Below, one piece after another: positions 32,301 through 41,500 of a stretch of 64,000 bases of DNA (within the stretch, counting starts at the first letter, position 1; every line of letters begins with the position of its first letter). The DNA lies in contig NZ_CP027667.1 of NCBI RefSeq assembly GCF_003008575.1, positions 2,222,501 through 2,286,500 of the forward strand, written 5' to 3'. Below the pieces are notes generated by a model. The model was not told the DNA's origin. It saw nothing but the letters and a program-made list of their open reading frames with translations, and did not search any database. The translations under genes and the position numbers were made by a program. The DNA is from Melaminivora suipulveris (lineage in GTDB: Bacteria > Pseudomonadota > Gammaproteobacteria > Burkholderiales > Burkholderiaceae_C).

Positions 32301-34667
32301 CAACTGCCGCTGAGTCAGCCCACTGGCGGCGCCAACCCGCCCAACCTGCACGACAAGTTTGGCCAGCTGCGCATCAGCAAGCTGCGCCAGCACTTTGCCC
32401 GCGTGGCTGTGGTGGAAGATATTGCCGAACAGCGCCGTTTTATGCACTGGGAGCTGTGCTTTGCCGATGTGCTGCTGGGCACAGGCCCAGGCGCCGCTGG
32501 CCGCGCCGGGGGCGGTTTTGACCTGATATTGGGCAACCCGCCTTGGTTGAAGGTGGAGTGGAACGAGGCCGGCATTTTGGGCGAGCGCAACCCGGTGTTT
32601 GCCGTGCGCAAAATCAGCGCCAGTGACTTGGCCAAACTGCGCGCCGAAGCCTTTGCCCAGTTCCCCGGCCTGCAAGCCGACTGGCTGCAAGAGCTGGAAG
32701 AGGCCGAAGGCACGCAAGCCTTTTTGAATGCCGTGCAGAACTACCCGCTGCTCAAAGGCGTGCAAACCAACCTCTACAAATGCTTTATGCCGCTGGCCTG
32801 GGGCCTAAGCAGCGCGCACGGCGTGGCCGGATTGCTGACCCCTGAAGGCGCATATGACGACCCCAGGGGGGGCGACCTGCGCGAGGCGCTGTACCAGCGG
32901 CTTGTCGCCCATTTCCAGTTTCAAAACGAGTTCAAGTTGTTCCCGATTGGCAACCGCAACAAGTTCGGCATCAATATTTATGGCCCGGTGAAGCCTGCCC
33001 CTGGCTTTGACCTGATTTCCAACCTGTACAGCCCCAACACCATCGAAGCCTGCTACCGGCACGACGGCGGGGGCTTGCCGGACGGCATCAAAAACGCAGA
33101 CGACCAGTGGAACACCAGTGGCCACCGCGACCGCATCGTGCGTGTGGACGAAGCCGCGCTGGCCACCTTTGCCCAGCTCTACGACGAGCCCGGCACCCCG
33201 GCGCGCCGCGCCCGCCTGCCCGCGCTGCACGCTGGTGCACTGAGCAGCGTGCTGGCCAAGCTGGCCGCCTACCCGCGCCGGTTGGCGGACTTGGGCAAGG
33301 GCTATGTTTCTACCGAGATGTGGCATGAAACCATGCAGCAGAAGGACGGCACCATCACCCGCCGCCCCAGCACCGACCCCGGCTTTGCCGCCACGCCGCA
33401 CGATTGGGTGCTGTCCGGCCCACATTTTTCTGTCGCCAACCCGTTTCACCAAACACCGATGCGGGTCTGCAACACCCATCGCGCTTACGAAAAGCCCGAC
33501 CTCGAAACCCTGCCCGACGATTACCTGCCGCGCACCAATTACCGCCCTATGCCCGACCGCGCCGAATACCTGCGCCGCACGCCGCGCGTCAGTTGGCGGG
33601 AAGAAGTAATGGTGAGATTGCATTGGGCCGAGATGACACCGGAGGAAGCAGACCGGAGTGGAGAATTTGGTGAATGGCCGAGAACAATCAACAGGCCGGT
33701 TACGGATTACTTCCGATTGGTGAACCGGGAGATGATTGGGCCATCGTCAGAGCGCACGCTCATCACCACGTTGGTGCCACCGGGAGCAGCGCAAGTCCAC
33801 ACCGTGTTGGCTTCTGCATTTCAGTCATCCCAAGAGTTGGTGTCGTTCTTGGCCATGACGCAATCCATCGTGGCGGATTTCCGGGTCAAAAGCACGGGTG
33901 CAGGTCACGCCAACATCTCGTTGATGGGGCAACTTCCCACCATCGGGCCAAGTGTGCGTACACAAGTCGCTGCTGGTCTGCGCGCCCGCGCCCTGGCCCT
34001 CAACTGCCTCACCACCCACTACGCCCCGCTGTGGGAGCAGGTCTATGAACTGGACTTTGCCGACCAGTGCTGGAGCCAGCCGGGCAACCCGCGCCTGCCG
34101 CATGGCTTCTGGCCCGCCCTCACCAGCACCTGGACGCGCGACTGCGCCCTGCGCAGCGACTACGCCCGCCGCATGGCCCTGGTCGAAATCGATGTGCTGG
34201 TGGCCCAGGCCCTGGGCCTGACGCTGGATGAGCTGCTGCTTATCTACCGCGTGCAATTTCCCGTCATGCAAGGCTACGAGCGCGACACCTGGTACGACGC
34301 CACCGGGCGCATCGTCTTCACCAACAGCAAAGGCCTGGTAGGCGTGGGCCTGCCGCGCAAAGGCAGCCGCACCACGCCCCGCACTCGCATCACCACCCCC
34401 GACGGCAAGGTGCGCGAAGGCAACTTCGGCTGGGACGACCTGTGGACCTACGCCAGCGCCGACGCCGGCGACAGCGAAGAAACCCAAAAGCGCGGCGGCA
34501 CACCCAAGGTGCCCGATGGCACCACCATCACCCAATGGCTCATGGACGACACCCTCCCCGGCGGCCCCCGCGAAGTGCAACGCACCTACACCGCCCCCTT
34601 CGCCCGCGCCAGCCGCGAGGATGATTACCGCTTGGCTTGGGCGTTTTTTGAGGGCAGCGTAACGTAG
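29355..34667 (+). CDS. Giant Eco57I-like N6-adenine DNA methyltransferase
   Basis: A 1770-aa, apparently intact class I DNA methyltransferase. A helical N-terminal half is followed by YYTPQVLTQCLVKYAL (about residue 588), the SAM-binding motif CEPAMGSAAFLNEAV (about 625), and the catalytic NPPW motif in LGNPPWLKVEW (about 1060); the rest is probably target recognition. NPPW/NPPY motifs mark adenine-N6 methylation. It starts 3 bp after the SNF2 helicase, so the two are coupled, as are DrmD and the methyltransferase in DISARM-type systems. An acidic, low-complexity segment (about 497-520, DDEGDGDSDGGDDD) lies before the core, and a dispersed repeat is embedded in frame near residue 860. No restriction nuclease domain was recognised. 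Confidence 0.85.
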   Translation: MPVLEAVQTFAGITNENEFYSHHYLAEVFKGDIKDRLEAWDAQEAQHPSDAPDHEQHRAPQKRLQAWAQRWFALRGQVQRGKDEHERWQAFMQIQAGLLQALGYAPPPRTLTLHELAPGLPLPVWHLQGQRLAIIPAYQPSREDDDLLDHQLTAFHYGTEPLPPQVKGETWADLLSDAVFGADQPPRYVLLLGLDEWLLLDRYKWPNNRALRFAWADILDRKDADTLKACAALLHQDSLAPGEGNSLLESLDENAHKHAFGVSEDLKYALREAIELLGNEAARQLDEQASGSKKSVYSGQYKLDAGELSLECLRMVYRLLFMFYIEARPELGYVPINKSEVYLKGYSLESLRDLELQPLPTQQAREGKYFDLTLRRLFKLVAHGCGMGGEQASLRNADQVALQGAKDTFALAPLDSRLFDDASMPLLGKVQFPNAVWQRVIKLLSLSKGQGRGKRSGRVSYQLLSINQLGAVYEALLSYRGFFADEDLYEVKPAPKKGRAASEDDEGDGDSDGGDDDSASTGRSARASDSDADMLENAWFVPRSRIDDYKDDEKVYDVEDGRRKLRMHPKGSFIYRLAGRDRQKSASYYTPQVLTQCLVKYALKELLDEKNGRVKKADDILTLTVCEPAMGSAAFLNEAVNQLAEAYLERKQAELKTRIPHDQYPQELQKVRMYLADRNVFGVDLNPVAVELAEVSIWLNAIYGEQDDNGQPLPARVPWFGYQLFAGNSLIGARHQVYNAAALKKGAKPAWFDAPPRRATADAPRRPDEIWHFLLPDPGMGDYTDKVAKSLYPEDFARLKAWRKALTAPLGDYEVARLQQLSQQVEALWEQHTAALARDRARTEDAISVWPHELHAKSASSPYESSASSYQNGSDDRFIRVSRAQKEAIRQQGLLNEDGDLATPFRRLKLVMDYWCALWFWPITRSADLPSREQWWMEVGAILEGNVVEMETQRGLDLMPTAPDAPQVLVPEVQPAFEGFETQLPLSQPTGGANPPNLHDKFGQLRISKLRQHFARVAVVEDIAEQRRFMHWELCFADVLLGTGPGAAGRAGGGFDLILGNPPWLKVEWNEAGILGERNPVFAVRKISASDLAKLRAEAFAQFPGLQADWLQELEEAEGTQAFLNAVQNYPLLKGVQTNLYKCFMPLAWGLSSAHGVAGLLTPEGAYDDPRGGDLREALYQRLVAHFQFQNEFKLFPIGNRNKFGINIYGPVKPAPGFDLISNLYSPNTIEACYRHDGGGLPDGIKNADDQWNTSGHRDRIVRVDEAALATFAQLYDEPGTPARRARLPALHAGALSSVLAKLAAYPRRLADLGKGYVSTEMWHETMQQKDGTITRRPSTDPGFAATPHDWVLSGPHFSVANPFHQTPMRVCNTHRAYEKPDLETLPDDYLPRTNYRPMPDRAEYLRRTPRVSWREEVMVRLHWAEMTPEEADRSGEFGEWPRTINRPVTDYFRLVNREMIGPSSERTLITTLVPPGAAQVHTVLASAFQSSQELVSFLAMTQSIVADFRVKSTGAGHANISLMGQLPTIGPSVRTQVAAGLRARALALNCLTTHYAPLWEQVYELDFADQCWSQPGNPRLPHGFWPALTSTWTRDCALRSDYARRMALVEIDVLVAQALGLTLDELLLIYRVQFPVMQGYERDTWYDATGRIVFTNSKGLVGVGLPRKGSRTTPRTRITTPDGKVREGNFGWDDLWTYASADAGDSEETQKRGGTPKVPDGTTITQWLMDDTLPGGPREVQRTYTAPFARASREDDYRLAWAFFEGSVT
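31916..31976. repeat. Comamonadaceae-type dispersed repeat inside the methyltransferase ORF
   Basis: The stretch with GTGCCTCTAGCCCTTA and AAGCGCAAGCAGCTATCAAA is AT-richer than its surroundings. It has the pattern I associate with short intergenic repeats of Acidovorax-like genomes. It encodes a low-complexity Ser-rich insert (SASSPYESSASSYQNGS) and keeps the frame open. Related AGCTAT-containing sequence occurs at 59375-59393. Confidence 0.5.
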
Positions 34668-34720
34668 CTTCACAGCGCCAAAGGTATCCAGCACTACAAC
34701 AAAACGGCACAGGGAGACCC

Positions 34721-36898
34721 ATGGGAGCACAGGAATCGAAGAGGGAAGAGCAAGGCGAAGTCAGGCTGGACCGGCCCTTGCAGACTGGCAGTGCCCTGGG
34801 GGCAGATACCTTGGAGCGCCGGTCGTTTGCTGGCCGTGTGACCCAGGTGCTGGAGCGCATCTCGCCCACGGCGGGGCTGGTCGTCTCCGTGGAGGGGGCT
34901 TGGGGCTGTGGCAAGACTTCGCTGCTGGCCATGGTGGAAGACCTGCTGCTTGGCGAAAAGGAAGACAAGCGCTCCGTGGTCGTCCACTTCAACCCCTGGC
35001 TGGTGGGGGACCGCGATGCCTTGTTGCGCCAGTTCTTGGCGAGCATCGCCAAAGCCGTGAAGCTGGCCGACCATGCCAAAGAAGGCAAGCGGGTGGCAAA
35101 GGAGCTGAAGACCTACGCCAAGGCGTTTGATGTGCTGAAGCTCATCCCCGGGGCGGAGCCGTGGGCCAGCATCGTAAAGTCGGTGGTGGAATCTGTCGGC
35201 AACGCTAGCGAGGCGGTGTTTGACTACAAGACACCCGATATTGAGGCCCGAAAGCACGACCTGGAGCGGGCGCTGAGAAAGTTTCCGCAACGCATTGTGG
35301 TGCTCATTGATGACCTGGACCGCCTGTACCCGGCGGAGGTTTACGAGATGGTCCGCATCATCAAGGCTGTGGGCGACCTGCCCAACGTCGGCTATGTGCT
35401 GGCCTGGGACGAGAAGTTCGTCAGCGCGGCCCTCGACAAGCTGAATGTGCCCTTCGCTGCAGCGTACTTGGACAAGGTGGTTCAGGTTCGCTTGCCGGTA
35501 CCGCCGCTGTCGTTCACACAGCGGGTGGCGCAAATGAATGCGGGGCTGGCACGCTTGCCGAGTGAGGCGTGCGAAACGCATTTCCCCAGCCATGAGAACC
35601 GGATCGGCTCTGTGTTCCATCATGGCCTAAGCGAACTCATGGAGCATCCGCGTGACGTGGTGCGCCTGTTTGACGTGCTGATGTCCATTGAGCCGAATTT
35701 GCGCGGTGAGGTGAATCTGGGTGATCTGATGGGACTGGCTGCTCTGATGACCAAGGCACCAAACGTCTTCTCACTGCTGCGCAGCGCGCCACAGGCTTTC
35801 GTGGGGCGCAGGCCCGGCACGCAAGCTTCGATGAAGAAACCCGAAGAGGTCATCGACAGATTCTCATCAGACCGGGAAAGCGCCATCAACGCATGCGGAA
35901 ACCCAGCGGCTGTGCAAGAGCTGGTGCATTGGCTGTTTCCAAAAACGGCCAAGGCGGATAAGGCTTTCACGTTTGACCGCGTGGTGTTTACCGAGGGCCA
36001 TTTGGGGCACCCGGACCGGTTATCGGTCGCCTTGCAAATGAGTGCAGGGCGGGGCGATGTGAGCTTGGTGAAAGTGCGACGTTTTGTCTTTCAGCCATCG
36101 GAGCGGGAGGTGATTGCAGCGGACTTGGATGAGCAAGGTTGTAAGGAGTTTTTGGACTACCTGGCCGCAACATTGGAGGCACTGGGTGAAGACGTCGAAA
36201 TCGATTCCGAGACCCTGTGCATTGCGTTGGCGCGCCTTGTGGACATGCCACCGTTTGTCCTCCACGCACGCAATAGGCGTGATGTTTTCCTTCTGTCTGC
36301 AGATCTATTGGCTCTGCGCGCCATAAATGCCCTGGGCAAGCGCATGCAGCAAGATTCCACGGTGCAATTGGCGGAGAGGCTGATCGGCGATGAGGAGGCT
36401 TTGTCTATCGCCGTAGCAGTTGCCTTTGAGAGCTATGTGAAAGACGAAAGAGATGACGATGCCAAGGCGGTTGTTCGTGCAAGCGCTGATGCAAAAGAGC
36501 GGGTATTGACGGAGCTGGGCAACAACCTGGAGCGCGCAGCAAGATCGGGTGCGTTGTTTAACAAACTGCGCTCCGCTATCAACCTGTGGCTTGCACCGCG
36601 ACTGGTCCCAGAGCGTTGCAGGGCGCTATTCGATGCCGTTCGGGAACAAGACCCATCCCTGGATTCGTTCGCGTTGGCCTTGATGGAGGGCAGTTTCGAT
36701 TCAGTCAAAGGACAACGCTATGCAGTTCCCAAGGAAGTTGAACGTATCGAGGCGTATGCCGCTATGGACTTTTTGAAAGAGCATGGTTCCACTCGATTGA
36801 AAGACGAAGCCCTTGGACTGCCTGCGCGCGCTGCTTGGAGCGCAGTGGTGGAGGGAAAAGAGTTCTATGGCGTTGACGGTTCAGTTGCTGAGCGCTGA
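34721..36898 (+). CDS. KAP family P-loop NTPase
   Basis: A 725-aa protein. Walker A lies in EGAWGCGKTSLL (about residues 57-68), followed by the KAP-typical VVHFNPWLVGDRD and a Walker B IVVLIDDLDRLYP (about 193-205). The C-terminal half is helical and not recognised. KAP NTPases are often accessory ATPases in phage-defence loci. GGGAG lies 7 bp before the ATG. It is placed 53 bp after the methyltransferase in the same direction. There are no obvious KAP membrane insertions in the ATPase domain, so it is probably soluble. Confidence 0.85.
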   Translation: MGAQESKREEQGEVRLDRPLQTGSALGADTLERRSFAGRVTQVLERISPTAGLVVSVEGAWGCGKTSLLAMVEDLLLGEKEDKRSVVVHFNPWLVGDRDALLRQFLASIAKAVKLADHAKEGKRVAKELKTYAKAFDVLKLIPGAEPWASIVKSVVESVGNASEAVFDYKTPDIEARKHDLERALRKFPQRIVVLIDDLDRLYPAEVYEMVRIIKAVGDLPNVGYVLAWDEKFVSAALDKLNVPFAAAYLDKVVQVRLPVPPLSFTQRVAQMNAGLARLPSEACETHFPSHENRIGSVFHHGLSELMEHPRDVVRLFDVLMSIEPNLRGEVNLGDLMGLAALMTKAPNVFSLLRSAPQAFVGRRPGTQASMKKPEEVIDRFSSDRESAINACGNPAAVQELVHWLFPKTAKADKAFTFDRVVFTEGHLGHPDRLSVALQMSAGRGDVSLVKVRRFVFQPSEREVIAADLDEQGCKEFLDYLAATLEALGEDVEIDSETLCIALARLVDMPPFVLHARNRRDVFLLSADLLALRAINALGKRMQQDSTVQLAERLIGDEEALSIAVAVAFESYVKDERDDDAKAVVRASADAKERVLTELGNNLERAARSGALFNKLRSAINLWLAPRLVPERCRALFDAVREQDPSLDSFALALMEGSFDSVKGQRYAVPKEVERIEAYAAMDFLKEHGSTRLKDEALGLPARAAWSAVVEGKEFYGVDGSVAER

Positions 36899-37026
36899 AG
36901 TTTGGTCTGATCTCGTCCGTCTGCAGCACCGATAGTCATCCAGCGCAGCGATGCCGTAAGAATAGCCCGCGCCGTCGTGGCGCCGGCCATCGAGCAAGGC
37001 CAATGGAGTCCTGCTGGATGTAAATC

Positions 37027-37050
37027 ACATTACTTGAAAAAAAGTGATGT
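37027..37050. promoter_or_regulatory. Candidate AbiEi operator
   Basis: ACATTACTT and AAGTGATGT form an inverted repeat (one mismatch, 6-bp spacer) within the AT-rich stretch just upstream of abiEi. AbiEi antitoxins of other systems repress their own promoter by binding inverted repeats. The AT-rich island after about 110 bp of unremarkable DNA suggests that the pair has its own promoter. Confidence 0.5.
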
Positions 37051-37071
37051 AAATATTAAACTTGGACGCCC

Positions 37072-37671
37072 ATGAACCAATCCGACTACATCCTTGAACT
37101 GGCCCGGCACCGGCGCGTGCTGCGGGCGGCGGATGTGCGTGCGCAAGGCTGGTCGCCGCAGCTTTTGATTCGGCTGCACCAGGCGGGCAAGCTGCACCGG
37201 CTGGGGCGCGGTTTGTACGGGCTGCCCGACGCCGAAGTGACCGAGCACCAGACGCTGATCGAGGTGTGCCAGCGCGTGCCCAAGGCCGTGCTGTGCCTGC
37301 TGAGCGCGTTGCAGTTCCACGAGATCGGCACGCAACTGCCCCACGAAGTATGGGTCGCGCTGCCTGAAGGCACGCAGGCCCCGGCGCCGGGCTACCCGGC
37401 GCTGCGCATCACGCGCCTGCGTGGCGCCGCGTACAGCGACGGCATCCAGACAGTGGCCGAGCACGGCGCCCCAATCCGCGTGTACAGCGCCGCCAAAACG
37501 GTGACGGACTGCTTCAAGTTCCGCAACAAGATTGGCCTGGACGTGGCGCTGGAGGCGCTGAAAGATGCATGGCGCAGCCGAAAGGTCACCATGGACGAGC
37601 TGGGCCACTTCGCCAAGATCAATCGCGTCGAACGTGTCATGCAGCCTTACCTGGAGGCGGTCACGCAATGA
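37072..37671 (+). CDS. abiEi: AbiEi-like antitoxin / transcriptional regulator
   Basis: A 199-aa protein with an N-terminal winged-helix AbiEi_4-type domain (HRRVLRAADVRAQGWSPQLL, about residues 13-32, then GRGLYGLP) and the C-terminal antitoxin domain (IRVYSAAKTVTDCFKFRNKIG). It neutralises the partner nucleotidyltransferase toxin and represses the operon in characterised type IV systems. Its TGA overlaps the ATG of the toxin gene. Confidence 0.9.
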   Translation: MNQSDYILELARHRRVLRAADVRAQGWSPQLLIRLHQAGKLHRLGRGLYGLPDAEVTEHQTLIEVCQRVPKAVLCLLSALQFHEIGTQLPHEVWVALPEGTQAPAPGYPALRITRLRGAAYSDGIQTVAEHGAPIRVYSAAKTVTDCFKFRNKIGLDVALEALKDAWRSRKVTMDELGHFAKINRVERVMQPYLEAVTQ

Positions 37672-38570
37672 GCGCGAATCTTTCGGCATCCATCCTGGCC
37701 CGGTTGCTGACGCTTGCCAAACAACGGGATGACGACTACAGCCTGCTGCTCAACCGCTTCGGCATGGAGCGCCTGCTGGCGCGCGTCAGCAGCTCACCGT
37801 ATGCAGAGCGTTTCTTGCTCAAGGGTGCGCTGCTCTTTGCGATGTGGTACGACACTCCGCACCGCCCGACACGGGATGCCGACCTGCTGGGCTTCGGCCC
37901 TGATGATGAGACAAACCTGATAGCCACTTTCCGCGAAGTCGCTGCCATGGACCTGGACGATGGCATCGTGTTTGACCCGGAATCCGTGAAAGCCGATGCC
38001 ATTCGCGAAGACAACACCTACGGCGGCACCCGCATCACGCTGGTGGCACGCATAGGCTCTGCGCGCTGCGCCCTGCAAATCGACGTGGGCTTTGGCGATG
38101 CCGTGACGCCAGGGCCGCAGACTGTGACTTATCCCACTTTGCTGGACGACTTCCAAGCCCCTACGCTGCGGGTGTATCCGGTCTACACCGTGATTGCCGA
38201 GAAGTACCAGGCCATGGTGATGCTGGGGCAGGCAAACAGCCGCATGAAAGACTTTTTCGACCTTACGGTGATTGCAAGGCGAACAGAGCTGGACGGCGCC
38301 ACGCTGGCCACAGCCATAACCGCCACCTTTGCCCGACGCCAGACAGCATTGCCTACAGGGCGCCCGCTTGCACTGACGAAACAGTTCAGCGAAGACCCTG
38401 CCAAGCTGCGCCAGTGGCAGGCTTTCTTGAACAAGAACCGCATTGCCGCAGCCAGTTTGGGTGACACCATTGCGCTGCTTGACGACCTGCTGTGGCCTCC
38501 CACGCAGGTGGCTGCCGCACACAGCCAGGCGAAGGCCACTTGGCGCCCGGATTCCTTGCGCTGGGTTTGA
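37668..38570 (+). CDS. abiEii: AbiEii-like nucleotidyltransferase toxin
   Basis: A 300-aa protein of the AbiEii/AbiGii type, DNA polymerase beta-like nucleotidyltransferases. Conserved parts are FLLKGALLFAMWYDTPHRPT with RDADLLGFG (catalytic Asp residues), the later Asp in LQIDVGFGD, and the KYQAMVMLGQANSRMKDFFD block. Homologous toxins add nucleotides to tRNA acceptor ends and cause growth arrest. The ATGA overlap with abiEi shows coupling. It lies inside the defence cluster, 29 bp before the large helicase gene. Confidence 0.9.
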   Translation: MSANLSASILARLLTLAKQRDDDYSLLLNRFGMERLLARVSSSPYAERFLLKGALLFAMWYDTPHRPTRDADLLGFGPDDETNLIATFREVAAMDLDDGIVFDPESVKADAIREDNTYGGTRITLVARIGSARCALQIDVGFGDAVTPGPQTVTYPTLLDDFQAPTLRVYPVYTVIAEKYQAMVMLGQANSRMKDFFDLTVIARRTELDGATLATAITATFARRQTALPTGRPLALTKQFSEDPAKLRQWQAFLNKNRIAAASLGDTIALLDDLLWPPTQVAAAHSQAKATWRPDSLRWV

Positions 38571-41500
38571 CGCATCAACCAACTGATTTAGCCGTTCACA
38601 TGCTTCCATCATTGCTTGCTCACGACATCCAGGCGGCACTGAAGCAGTTTCTGGTTTCCGCTTTCGAGCCCGCCGACGCTTTCAACCACGGCTTGATGAG
38701 CCGCTTTGTCGATGACGAGGCAGCGTGGCTCAAAGGCCCGTATGTGCAGGTGGGGCTGCCTTTTGTGGCAGGCAAAAGTGGTAAGACGTTCTTTGACACG
38801 TTCGAGACCGCGCACCCTGGTTTCAGCCACCAAGAACACGCATGGGAGCGGCTGGCGAGCCACCGTCAAGGCCTCAGCACTTTGGTGGCCACCGGTACGG
38901 GCAGCGGTAAGACAGAGTGTTTTCTATACCCGGTGCTGGACCACTGCGCTCGCGCCCGCGCGGCGGGCGAATCTGGCGTAAAGGCCTTGGTCATCTACCC
39001 CATGAATGCGCTGGCCACTGACCAAGCGCGTCGCATTGCCGAACTGGTAGCCTCCACCGCTGCGTTTGCCGGGTTGCGCGTGGGGCTGTATGTGGGCGGA
39101 AACGCCGGGGCACCTGGCGAAGGCATGGTGATGACCCAGGGAGCCGTCATCACTGACCGTGACACTCTTCGCAAGCACCCGCCCGACATCTTGCTGACCA
39201 ACTACAAGATGCTCGACTACCTGATGCTGCGGCCCAAGGACCGACAGCTGTGGGCAGCCAACGTACCCACCACGCTGCGCTATGTGGTGGTGGACGAGCT
39301 GCACACTTTTGATGGTGCCCAGGGCACTGACCTGGCCTTGCTGCTGCGCCGCTTACGCGCAAGACTCAAAACTCCCACCGGGCACCTCATCTGTGCCGGT
39401 ACATCAGCCACCTTGGGCAACGCCGCAGACACGTCGCCTCTGCGTGAATATGCTCGTCAGATTTTTGGTGTGCCGTTTGGCGAAGAGGCTGTGGTGACCG
39501 AGAGCCGCCAATCGGTGGGGCGGTTTCTGGAAGACGCCACGGTGGACTATATGTTCTTGTTCCGAGCAGAACAGGCGCCGCTGCTGGAGCCATCGCAGTA
39601 CCCCACGCCGCAGACTGCGGTGCAGGCTTGGTTTTCACTGTTTTTCCCGGACGAGCCAGCGCCAGAGGATGTGAATGCACCTGCGTGGCGCCGCGGGCTT
39701 GGTCAGTTGCTCAAGCGCCATCAACTCTTTGTGAACTTGCTGAAGTTGGCTAAGGGTGGCGTGGTGAGCTACCCCGAGCTGACAGAAGCCTTTGCGCGCA
39801 ATATGCCCGCCGCCGGTCCGGAGCGCAGGTCACTCAAGTGCTGGATGCCCTTTTGGTGCTGGTGGCCTGGGCGCTGCGCGATGGCTCGCAGCCCTTGGTC
39901 ACCTTGCGGCTACAGCTCTGGGTGCGCGAGCTGCGCCGGATGGTGGGCAAGCTCAGCGTGAACCCGCAGGAAGTGAAGTTGCGCAGTGAGCGTGACCTGC
40001 CTGTGGCGCGCGATGGCGTTTACCTACCTATGGTGCAGTGCAGCCAGTGCCGCACCACGGGTTGGCTATCCCGATTGGTGCAGGGCACCAGCAAACTCTC
40101 GACCCAGCTTGATGAGGTCTACAACACCTGGTTCTCGCGACGCCCCGAGGCGGCGCGGCTGTATGCATCAGAGAGCATTTCGCGCTCGCATGTCGATGGC
40201 GTGACCGAGCGCGTTTGCGTAGCCTGCGGAACCATGCAGCAAAGCCAGGAAGAGTGCCTGGCTTGCGGTCATCAAGAGTTGTTGTCGGTGTTTCGTGTGA
40301 CGGCCCAGAAGACGCAAGTGATAGACCAGGCGCAGTACACGCGGCACGACAACACCTGCCCAGCTTGCGGCGAGCAAGACGAGCTCTTGCTGCTGGGTGC
40401 GCGCAGCGCCACGCTGGGCTCGCAGGTGGTGGAGAGCAGTTGGGCCAGCGTGTTCAACGACGACAAGAAGCTGATTGCGTTTTCAGATTCGGTGCAAGAT
40501 GCTGCCCACCGTGCGGGCTTCTTTGGCGCGCGTACTTACCTGAACAACGTGCGCACGGCACTGGCCCATGTGATGGACGAGGTGGCGCCCACGCGCTTGA
40601 ACTGGACCGCGTTCCTCGAAAAGATGGAGCAGCAGTTCGAGCAACCCGGCTCGGTGTTGCACATGTCGCGCGAGTCGCTGGTATCGGAGTTCGTGGCGCC
40701 GAACATGATGTGGCAGCGCGATTGGTCGGTGGAGCTGCAGGAAAAGCAGCATCTGCCCGCTGAGAGCCGGCTGCCGCTGAAGGTCAAGAAGCGACTGCTC
40801 TGGCAGGCCTACAGTGAGATGACCTACCAAAGCCACCGCGGGCGAACCTTGGAGCGCACAGGCAAAGCGACGCTATCGGTGCCTTGGAACGTGGTGGAGG
40901 CGGTGGCTGCCGACTTGCTGCCGCGTTATCGCGAACAGTTTGGCACCCATGGGCTCGAATTGAAGACGGTGACCCAATGGTTGTGGGGCACCCTGGCGCA
41001 CATGCGTAGACGCGGTGGGGTGATGCACCCTGAGCTCGGCGCCTACGCTGGAGACGGCAGAGTCTATGCCCTGGTCAAAACCGGGAGCAGCGCGGAATGG
41101 ATGCCCAAGATGGGAGAGCACACACCGCGACCGGTGCTGCTGACCATGGGCACGCAGCCTGGCTTTGACAAATTGACCGGAAGTAAGCGCCCCACCTGGT
41201 ACGACCGATGGGCCGCTGCCGTGTTGGGGCAGCAAGCCTTGCTGGCCAAAGGCATGGCCGCCGATATGTACCGTGAGGCTTTGCTGGCGTTCAAGGAGGC
41301 CGGTATTCTGGAGCTGACGGTCCACCACCAAGGCGAGACCTGGGCCATCAAACCCGAGGCGTTGGAGCTAGATACCGAGGTGGCGTTCGTGGCCACTGCC
41401 GGCAGCAAGCGCAGGCTGGCAGTGCCCCGGCAAGATGCAGAGCAACTGCTGGGAATGGCCTGTATTGATGCGCCAGAGTCTCGGTACGAAGCCCTCATTT

